Program-made: the position numbers and the translations under genes
NCBI RefSeq assembly: GCF_012863495.1
Contig: NZ_JAAVJL010000001.1
Location: forward strand, 2,352,001-2,416,000
DNA length: 64,000 nucleotides
Reading direction: 5' to 3'
Source: Pseudanabaena yagii GIHE-NHR1
GTDB lineage: Bacteria > Cyanobacteriota > Cyanobacteriia > Pseudanabaenales > Pseudanabaenaceae
Notes under the pieces: generated by a model
What the model saw: the letters and a program-made list of their open reading frames with translations, nothing else
Told to the model about the DNA's origin: nothing
Database searches by the model: none
Shown here: positions 50,877 through 57,527 of the stretch, piece after piece
How the letters are laid out: every line of letters begins with the position of its first letter
Position numbering within the stretch: the first letter of the stretch is position 1

Positions 50877-52369
50877 CTGGAGTTTAGACTAAAAAAGGTA
50901 AAAAAGGCAGAGTAAAAGAGATACAAACTGCCTAAAGTAGATGAAAAGTAAAGAGACATCTACAGCCATGATTATTGATAAACTACAAGACTTTCGTCAA
51001 CAGGTATATAGATTTTTAGGGAACGGACGGGATGCAATATTTGACTTGATGGATGCAGTATTGACCAGTCCGAGAGTGAAATCATTTGTAGAATTATCGT
51101 TATCCGCAGTGTATCGAAGAAAATGGTCAAGTCTGTATGAATCATTAAAAGACAGTCGCCCCAACCGAGGCAGGATAAGACGGTTATGTGTGGAACAAAT
51201 ACCCAAAGACATCCGCCCTTTGCTAGCAGGAGACCATACAGGATGGGGAAGACCCCATGCCAAAACGCTAAAAGACAGGAGTTTTGTGCATCAACCGAAT
51301 TTGGTAGAAGGGAACAAACCGATCGTGTTAGGGCATGACTACAGCACCTTGGCATGGATACCAGAGATGACAGGGAGTTGGGCAATCCCGTTATGTCACG
51401 AGCGGATCAGTAGTTTTGAGACAGCAGGGCAAAGAGCCGCATTCCAACTGAGTCAAGTATGTCGAGATTTAACGGTAAGACCAATCGCTACTTACGACAG
51501 TGAATATGGCAGTGCCGTCTTTATGAATTTGACTGAGGATATCCCTGCCGATTTACTAATACGTCTACGTCCTAACCGATGCTTATACAAAGCCCCTGCG
51601 CCCTACAGTGGTTATGGTCGTCCTCGTAAGCATGGGGATAAATTCCAACTTGCCAATGCTGATAGTTGGGGAGAGCCATCGGCAACTTTTAGCTTAGAAG
51701 ATGAGACGGTTGGACAGGTGCAAATCCAGCAATGGTCTAACTTACACTTTCGGCAAGCAGCCCAACGACATATTCAAGTTATTCGAGTTACACATTCTCA
51801 TTGCTCTGGTTTGTGGTTAGCTTGGGTGGGTGAACAGATGCCGACTTTAGACTCCCTTTGGCGCTTGTACTTACGTCGTTTTGCCATCGACCATTGGTAT
51901 CGTTTTGCCAAACAAAGATTACATTGGACTCTTCCCATTTGTTGACTCCTCAGCAAGCTTTGCGTTGGAGTGACCTTATGCCTTTACTCTCTTGGCAATT
52001 GTGGTTGGCTCGTCAACTGGTTATTGATACTCCTTTGCCTTGGCAGAAACCTCAAACCAATCTTAATTTTGGTCGAGTCGCTCAGGGCTTTGCCGCACTT
52101 TTGGTCAGGATTGGCTCTCCTGCTTGTTCTCCCAACCTCGTGGTAAGTCTCTCGGTTGGAAATCTGGACGCAAGCGTTCTCCTTTTTCTCGCTTTCCTGT
52201 CGTCAAAAAACGAGCTTCTCGCTCGAAAAAGGTCAATCAAGACTACCTTAATTCCTAACTTTCAATATTCTCTTTTTCTCTCTCTTGCTTTTACTCAGTT
52301 CTCCGTTTTCTGGGTCACTTTTTCCTGCTCTTTTTCTGATTCTCTTAATCAACTTAGTCTAAATTCCAG
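50877..52369 (+). mobile_element. 1493-bp insertion sequence with TIRs and 8-bp target duplication
   Basis: Ends CTGGAGTTTAGACTAA (50877-50892) and TTAGTCTAAATTCCAG (52354-52369), 16-bp inverted repeats with one mismatch. Direct repeats TCATATTA flank it (50869-50876 and 52370-52377). It contains one transposase gene with two frame breaks. It sits inside a toxin gene, 133 bp after the rbcS terminator end. Confidence 0.87.
50968..52258 (+). pseudogene. IS transposase, two single-base frameshifts
   Basis: DDE-type transposase of the cyanobacterial group with GDHTGWGRPHAKTLKDR, YSTLAWIPEMTGSWAIPL, TYDSEYGSAVF, RLRPNRCLYKAPAPYSGYG, RFAIDHWYRFAKQRLHWTLP. Frame 1 stops at 51945. A missing C in a CCC run (about 51938) restores LLTPQQALRWSDLMPLLSWQ; a missing A in an AA run (about 52131) restores PRGKSLGWKSGRKRSPFSRF to the stop at 52258. 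In-frame ATGs exist at 50941 and 50968; MIIDKLQDF is the likelier start. Either inactive or affected by homopolymer sequencing errors. Confidence 0.78.
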
Positions 52370-52594
52370 TCATATTACCAATGCGTAGATGCACTACTTT
52401 AGGTGGTACTAAATCCAGCATTAGCCGATCCGAAAAATCTACATCTTTGGAAACAATGACTAATCCATTTTCCTTTGCATATTGCCAAATTTTCGTGTCA
52501 CTGGGACTTTCTCCTAAAACTGAAACATGGGTAATGGGCAAAGATGGCGTAAACTGAATTTTAATTGGCAAATTTTCATCAAATAAAAAGCCAT

Positions 52595-52819
52595 TCATGC
52601 AACTTGTCTCACTTCATAGTGATTCGCCATTAATTTTGCTGCAAACTGCATACAGGCATAAATATCTTCCCTTGTCAGAGACGGATATTCTTCAAGAACT
52701 TCTTCAATAGAATCACCTGCGCCCAAAAATTCCATTATCGTCTGCACTGTAATTCGAGTATTAGCAATTACTGGTCGCCCATTGCAAATATCTGGATGAA
52801 TAGTTACTCTATTTTTCAT
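52595..52819 (-). CDS. DUF433 antitoxin
   Basis: 74 residues of DUF433: VTIHPDICNGRPVIANTRITVQTIMEFLGAGDS, EEVLEEYPSLTREDIYACMQFA. A small winged-helix-like antitoxin of the DUF433/DUF5615 toxin-antitoxin pair, which represses its own operon and binds the toxin. Its stop overlaps the toxin start by four bases, the usual coupling. It remains intact while the toxin is split, so it is an orphan. ATG 52819. Confidence 0.85.
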   Translation of the reverse strand: MKNRVTIHPDICNGRPVIANTRITVQTIMEFLGAGDSIEEVLEEYPSLTREDIYACMQFAAKLMANHYEVRQVA

Positions 52820-52869
52820 AGATAAAAATTAACCTTTCCTTTAGTAGTTAACCTGTTGCACGTTAATAT

Positions 52870-54693
52870 TTAATTTTTTAAAGCAGGATCAATTCCAAAT
52901 TTAGATTGGAGTTGAGTCATATAGGTGTTTAACTTTTTTAAAACATAATCTGCAAGGTATCCTGGGGTATTGTCATTGGTGTAGCACATTTCAACACATA
53001 TAATTTTTTCTTCCATTTCTATCAATATATCGGGTTTAATATTGTTCAAGTATGGATGAAATTGCTCTGAGTCAAGAGAAATATTGTCATATTCTTCTAG
53101 TAAATCCTTTAAAGCTAAACAAAGGGACTTATTTAATGAATTGTCACTTATTCTCTGAGAATTTTTTGCAGATATTCTTTCATTAAACTTTTCAAAGGCT
53201 TTTGTGGCATTTTTAAGACCTTCTACAACTTTACCGCTTTTTCTCTTACCTGCTGTAAACTTAGGCTTACCCAATGAAGTTGGATTAGCAGATGTTTGAA
53301 GTTCTAAAATCTGTAAATATAACGGTGTACTTTTCAGTGCCTTCTTAGCTGCATATTTATTAAACCAAGCTTCTGGAATATTGAATTTATCTTTATCAAG
53401 TAACTCATCTTTATTGATTTTTAGATTTGCATCCCTTCCATATGAGGCAATACAGGATATTAGAGCATTTGTAGGTAAGTACATAATTTTAGTTGTTAAC
53501 ATGGTGCTGGTAAGAGCAAAAGTAAGTCTTTCGCTATTCCATGTAGCTTTCCTTTGATTATTATCATTAATATAAGCATTAAGAGATCTATAATCTGCAT
53601 TCCACATCTCGTTGGGAATATCTGGAGTTTTCTTAGCAAATCCTGCAACAACTCCTTCCGCATGAGGATAAGAGAATATAAACCATACCTCCATTGGTTT
53701 TGGAATATTACTCACAACCTTAGCAAGATAATTTGTTCTACGTTGCCACAGTTTTTTTACATCCCGTAGATAATCTCTAATTAAATGCTTTTCTTTAGGT
53801 TTTTTGAGATAATCTTGCTTTAACTTTTCAAGTTCATCATCATTTAATTGAAATTCATAGCAACTTTTTCCACCATTGAAAAACATGATGGTTTTTTTAG
53901 CAATAGTCGGATAATCGTCAATGGAAGGTCCTGTAAAATCAATGGATGGTGTTCTATCATGAAAAATTGTACTAGAAAAACTTTTGGCATAGTTTTGCAT
54001 TTTTTCTAAATAAGATCTTTCTGTTACTGGCCAAATAATTAAAACACCGTATTTACGCAAAAATTGATTGAGATCTCTAAAAAAAGCTATAACTTTATTC
54101 TGATCTTCATCTTCTAAATTTTCTAAATATTCAATAACTATACATAACTTATCGTTACTAGCTTGCTCATCATGATCTTTAAAAAAACTTTCAGATTCTA
54201 AGCGGATAGTTTCTAACAACAACTTTAATTTAGGTTGGTCAGTATTTCTATCTAATGTAGTAGCATCAATTGATACAATCTTTTGAACTGGTATGTATTT
54301 TTGAAACTTTAAAGAACCTGTAAAAGTAGACTTCCCTACGCCTGATACACCATATAAGAATACTAAGTATCCAGCAGTACTAATGTCAGCAAGTATTTGA
54401 ATAATTTCTTTCTCAAACTGAGTTACAGGAATAACAAAGTTAGCTAATTCAGCATTATCTCTTCCTATTTTTTTTACAATTGACTCATATGTTTCAGGCA
54501 AGAATAATACTGAATCTTCGATAATTTCAAGATTATTTTTATCTGCTTGAGTATTTAAAAGCGAATTCGTAAGACTCGATTGAGATAAATCATCTTTACT
54601 TCTCTCAATTAGAGTGCTATTTCCCTCAGTCGCTATGTCAAATAGAGAGAGTTGGTTTTTGTCTTCACCTTTTTTGGAACTTTTATTAGCCAC
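52870..54693 (-). CDS. AAA-type ATPase with clamp-binding-like motif and nuclease-like tail
   Basis: 607 residues, family not recognised. Residues 14-18 are QLSLF, the canonical bacterial beta-clamp-binding pentapeptide, in an otherwise disordered N-terminus. P-loop Walker A is GVSGVGKST (115-123), and the Walker B-like strand is LCIVIEYLE (183-191), with IIWPVTERSY after it as a sensor-1-like strand. A long helical middle follows. The C-terminus has KPDILIEMEEKIICVEMCYTND, with the shape of a PD-(D/E)xK nuclease core (Asp, then E-x-C where E-x-K is expected). No HIP1 site over 2.6 kb and strong AT bias point to transfer. Looks like a mobile defence or maintenance gene (inference). Confidence 0.6.
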   Translation of the reverse strand: MANKSSKKGEDKNQLSLFDIATEGNSTLIERSKDDLSQSSLTNSLLNTQADKNNLEIIEDSVLFLPETYESIVKKIGRDNAELANFVIPVTQFEKEIIQILADISTAGYLVFLYGVSGVGKSTFTGSLKFQKYIPVQKIVSIDATTLDRNTDQPKLKLLLETIRLESESFFKDHDEQASNDKLCIVIEYLENLEDEDQNKVIAFFRDLNQFLRKYGVLIIWPVTERSYLEKMQNYAKSFSSTIFHDRTPSIDFTGPSIDDYPTIAKKTIMFFNGGKSCYEFQLNDDELEKLKQDYLKKPKEKHLIRDYLRDVKKLWQRRTNYLAKVVSNIPKPMEVWFIFSYPHAEGVVAGFAKKTPDIPNEMWNADYRSLNAYINDNNQRKATWNSERLTFALTSTMLTTKIMYLPTNALISCIASYGRDANLKINKDELLDKDKFNIPEAWFNKYAAKKALKSTPLYLQILELQTSANPTSLGKPKFTAGKRKSGKVVEGLKNATKAFEKFNERISAKNSQRISDNSLNKSLCLALKDLLEEYDNISLDSEQFHPYLNNIKPDILIEMEEKIICVEMCYTNDNTPGYLADYVLKKLNTYMTQLQSKFGIDPALKN

Positions 54694-54975
54694 AAGTAAA
54701 CCTCTCTCAATTATTAGGATTTACAAATTTATAGTTATACTAACACTCTTATTAAGTTTTGTATTAGCGATTTGATTGTCCGCCATCATTTTGTTTTTAT
54801 AAGAAAGTTGGAGATTGCTAGTTACTGATATTTGCTTGTGATCACTTTATTCCGAGGAGATAAACGGGTGATCGCTGGTTGTTGATATTGATTAGGTTTG
54901 ATCGCTTTGTGGTGGGGAGATGAAGGGGTGATCGTAGGTTAGAATACTCAGCACATTAGTCAAAATCTGATTTCC
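54694..54975. other. 282-bp repeat-bearing region upstream of two divergent genes
   Basis: Divergent gap. It contains two tandem related units (around 54838-54888 and 54898-54940; shared GAGAT-AACGGGTGATCG core) and the left copy of a 28-bp direct repeat (54868-54895) whose partner is at 55578-55605. No hairpin typical of the rest of the window. Confidence 0.55.
54868..54895 (+). repeat. 28-bp direct repeat, left copy
   Basis: Ends in TTGTTGATATTGATTAG, matching 55578-55605 with few changes over 28 bases. The two copies bracket the GIY-YIG and small-protein genes. Candidate cassette boundary or recombination site. Confidence 0.5.
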
Positions 54976-55350
54976 ATGCCAACGAGCGCCTCTGAAATAC
55001 AAGAACAAGCCAAAAGTATCTTAGATGCGATCGCTTTTACTCTTTTTGAAGAATGCCAACCATTAAATCGTGATTTTAGTAATATTCCTGATCGTCCTGG
55101 TATTTATGCAATCAGACATAAATATGAAGGATTGCTTTACATCGGTAAAACTAAAAGTTTAAGGAGTCGGTTTAAAGGTGGGCATAAAGCCTTTCTGTGG
55201 GCATGGCTTGATAAATACAACGATAAAGATGTGCGTATTGCTGTACAAATAATCCCATACTCAAGAAATCCTGCGTTACTATTGGAGCTAGAGGCAATTA
55301 TTCTTCGAGCTACTGAGCCTCCATACAACGTCCAAATCCCAATGGAATAG
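54976..55350 (+). CDS. GIY-YIG nuclease-like protein
   Basis: 124 residues. GIYAI near residue 44 and LLYIGKT near 54, followed by LRSRFKGGH (the Arg/His of the family) and LLELEAIILRATEPPYN with the catalytic Glu. Short GIY-YIG proteins act as endonucleases in homing, repair or restriction; the target is unknown. Followed 7 bp later by a small gene that may be its partner. ATG 54976. Confidence 0.75.
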   Translation: MPTSASEIQEQAKSILDAIAFTLFEECQPLNRDFSNIPDRPGIYAIRHKYEGLLYIGKTKSLRSRFKGGHKAFLWAWLDKYNDKDVRIAVQIIPYSRNPALLLELEAIILRATEPPYNVQIPME

Positions 55351-55357
55351 TAAATTT

Positions 55358-55564
55358 ATGCAAGTAGAAATGTTAGAGCAAATCTCTTCCAAAGATGCAG
55401 AAGCTATTTTAAAACTTCTTCCTGAGAGAATTAGGATAGCAATTATTGCTCGTGCTAAAGAAATAGATTATCCAATTGAAGCAACCCTTGAAATGGCGAT
55501 CGCTAGTTTTTTGGATACAGAAGCAATAAGTTTTACAGACTGCAAACCAAATCGTGGATATTAA
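55358..55564 (+). CDS. small helical protein next to GIY-YIG gene
   Basis: 68 residues, unrecognised. Helical: LEQISSKDAEAILKLLPERI, IAIIARAKEIDYPIEATLEMAIASFLD. It begins 7 bp after the nuclease stop, so it is co-transcribed. Could be a partner or antidote protein, unproven. Ends near the right copy of the 28-bp direct repeat. Confidence 0.5.
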   Translation: MQVEMLEQISSKDAEAILKLLPERIRIAIIARAKEIDYPIEATLEMAIASFLDTEAISFTDCKPNRGY

Positions 55565-55577
55565 AAGAGAAACATAG

Positions 55578-55605
55578 GCGATCGCAGTTTGTTGATATTG
55601 ATTAG
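55578..55605 (+). repeat. 28-bp direct repeat, right copy
   Basis: Matches 54868-54895. It begins with HIP1-like GCGATCGC, then AGTTTGTTGATATTGATTAG. It sits just after the small gene and before the minus-strand GT4 gene. Confidence 0.5.
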
Positions 55606-55618
55606 TGGCGATTGCATT

Positions 55619-56782
55619 CTATGGAATGCGGCGTGACACTTCCTTGGAGTAATTTTCCCAAGCCTGTTTTACAAAATTGTAAAACTCTGTTAGAAATCTC
55701 TCGGTAGAAAATTGCATCGCATTATCTCTACATACTTTTGGCTCAATCAGATGTTGATATTTCTCAAATTTGAGAACTGCCTCACAAATGCTATCCACGG
55801 ACTGCTCTGCAAAAAATACACCCGTAGGGCGATCGCCTTCCAAACCAATTACAGACTCCGTTACACCGCCGCGACTAAAGGCAATAACTGGTGTGCCACA
55901 GGCTTGAGCTTCTACAGGAGTAATCCCAAAATCCTCCTCTGAAGCAAAAACAAAAGCTTTCGCATTTTGCATATATGCTTTTAATTCTGCGGGTTCACGA
56001 TAACCGAGGAACTGAACATTTTTACCTGCTTTAGCACGAATTTTAGGCATTTGTTCACCATCACCAATCACGATCAATTGGCGATCGCTCATCTGTGAAA
56101 AAGCTTCTACAATTAAATCAACTCTTTTGTAGGGAACTAATCTTGAAGCTGTGAGATAGAAATCTTGCTTCTGTTCACACAAGACATAATTTTGGAGATC
56201 AACGGGGGGATAAATCACCTGTGCATCGCGCCGATAGACCTTCTGAATCCGCCGAGCGATGAATTGAGAATTGGCGACAAAGCGATCCACACCGTTAGCA
56301 GTGCGAGTGTCCCAGAGTCTAATTTGATGCAAAATCCATCGAGCAATCCAGCTTTTAATTCCCTTTTCTAAATTTGATTCTCGTAGATATTGATGTTGCA
56401 AGTCCCATGCATAGCGAATCGGTGAATGCACATAGGAAATATGTAATTGATGGGGAGAAGTTAGCACCCCTTTGGCAACAGCATGGGAACTGGAAATAAT
56501 TAAATCGTATGCCGATAGATCGAGCTGCTCGATCGCTAAGGGCATCAACGGCAAATATTGCCGAAATTTAGTTTTTGCAAAGGGTAATTTTTGGATAAAG
56601 GTAGTCGTAACTTGTTTATGTTGAATATATCCCCGTTGCGAATCCTCTAGAAAATCGACTACTGCAAATAAATCGGCATGGGGGAACAAATTTAAAATTT
56701 GCTCAACAACCCGTTCTGACCCCGAATAATTAACAAACCATTCATGAACGATCGCAATTCGTAAACTTTCTAATTTTGACAT
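55619..56782 (-). CDS. GT4-family glycosyltransferase
   Basis: 387 residues, complete GT-B fold: IAIVHEWFVNYSGSERVVEQI at the N-terminus (acceptor side), FYLTASRLVPYKRVDLIVEAF, QLIVIGDGEQMPKIRAKAG, FVFASEEDFGITPVEAQACGTPVIAFSRGG with the E-x7-E sugar-nucleotide motif. Resembles WbaZ-like mannosyl/rhamnosyl transferases of polysaccharide synthesis. Soluble or membrane-associated. ATG 56782. Confidence 0.85.
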   Translation of the reverse strand: MSKLESLRIAIVHEWFVNYSGSERVVEQILNLFPHADLFAVVDFLEDSQRGYIQHKQVTTTFIQKLPFAKTKFRQYLPLMPLAIEQLDLSAYDLIISSSHAVAKGVLTSPHQLHISYVHSPIRYAWDLQHQYLRESNLEKGIKSWIARWILHQIRLWDTRTANGVDRFVANSQFIARRIQKVYRRDAQVIYPPVDLQNYVLCEQKQDFYLTASRLVPYKRVDLIVEAFSQMSDRQLIVIGDGEQMPKIRAKAGKNVQFLGYREPAELKAYMQNAKAFVFASEEDFGITPVEAQACGTPVIAFSRGGVTESVIGLEGDRPTGVFFAEQSVDSICEAVLKFEKYQHLIEPKVCRDNAMQFSTERFLTEFYNFVKQAWENYSKEVSRRIP

Positions 56783-56898
56783 ACAGCATTGAACAGAGTT
56801 GCTAGAACCAAAATTTATAAGAGATGTCTAGCATCACGCAAACAGCATTAGAAATTTTGGAATATATTTACAATAGCAATTTTGCAACTGTGTACCCT

Positions 56899-57336
56899 AT
56901 GAAGTTTCACTATGCCTCTTCGACCTTAGCAGCCTTTGGTATGGCGATCGCTAGCGTTACAAGTATTTCTGCCGTAGCATTCACACCCTTGATCACCAGT
57001 CCAGCGATCGCTCAAGAAACAGGTGAACCCGTCACCACCACATCAACGCCTCAAGCGATCGCCTTATCCAAATATCTCAAAAAAATTGGAGCAAAGGTAT
57101 ATACAGCCTATTGGTGTCCCCACTGCCATAATCAGAAAGAACGCTTTGGGAAGGAAGCCGTAAAGAATCTACAGGTGATTGAATGCGATCGACGTGGTGT
57201 TAATCCGCAAACCCAACTTTGTATCGACAAAAAAATTCGCGGATTTCCCACATGGGAGATTAATGGTAGGTTTTATGAAGGCGATCGAACGTTAGAAAAT
57301 TTAGCAAATTTATCAAGATATCGTAATGGTATTTAG
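56899..57336 (+). CDS. exported thioredoxin-like protein (VKOR-domain type)
   Basis: From the ATG at 56899 (MKFHYASSTLAAFGM) the protein has a signal peptide ending near AIAQETGEP, then a thioredoxin-fold domain with redox centre WCPHC near residue 75 and IRGFPTWEINGRFY (cis-Pro). The spacing and the C-terminal CxxxxxxxxC (VIECDRRGVNPQTQLC) resemble the thioredoxin half of cyanobacterial VKOR fusions. Periplasmic or lumenal oxidase of protein thiols is the likely role. The frame also opens at ATG 56824; that version adds 25 residues before the signal and is less likely. Confidence 0.72.
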   Translation: MKFHYASSTLAAFGMAIASVTSISAVAFTPLITSPAIAQETGEPVTTTSTPQAIALSKYLKKIGAKVYTAYWCPHCHNQKERFGKEAVKNLQVIECDRRGVNPQTQLCIDKKIRGFPTWEINGRFYEGDRTLENLANLSRYRNGI

Positions 57337-57527
57337 ACGATAAGCACTAATATGTTCAAGATAAATCTATAAATTTGTGTGGTTTAGACTTTAGTCTAGA
57401 GTAATTACCGTCTAACTAAAAATAGCAATTTTCTGCATAAACATTGTATATAGGTTAAGAAGGCATTTCATCAGCCTTTAATTTTGCTCGTTTGTTTTTT
57501 TGATTACCGCGAACCTTGCAGGCTAAT

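Larger units (their letters stand above)
50756..52598 (-). pseudogene. DUF5615 PIN-like toxin, split by an insertion sequence
   Basis: The 5' part (52378-52598) encodes FLFDENLP...VSKDVDFSDR...HLRIGNM and then runs into the IS end (TGI, stop). The 3' part (50756-50868) encodes RKRDFHLFLAKVWEQIES...YLDRIEAFR. Removing the IS and one TCATATTA copy joins GNM to RKR in frame, yielding about 113 residues with the normal DUF5615 layout (LRIGNM-x-RxFHxFL). DUF5615 proteins are PIN-like ribonuclease-type toxins. The overlapping upstream DUF433 gene (52595) is its antitoxin. Insertion has inactivated the toxin. Confidence 0.82.

Noticed and set aside
51930-51950. Programmed frameshift in the transposase
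   Set aside because: The break lacks a slippery A6G or similar site and a second unrelated break follows, so random loss or sequencing error is likelier.
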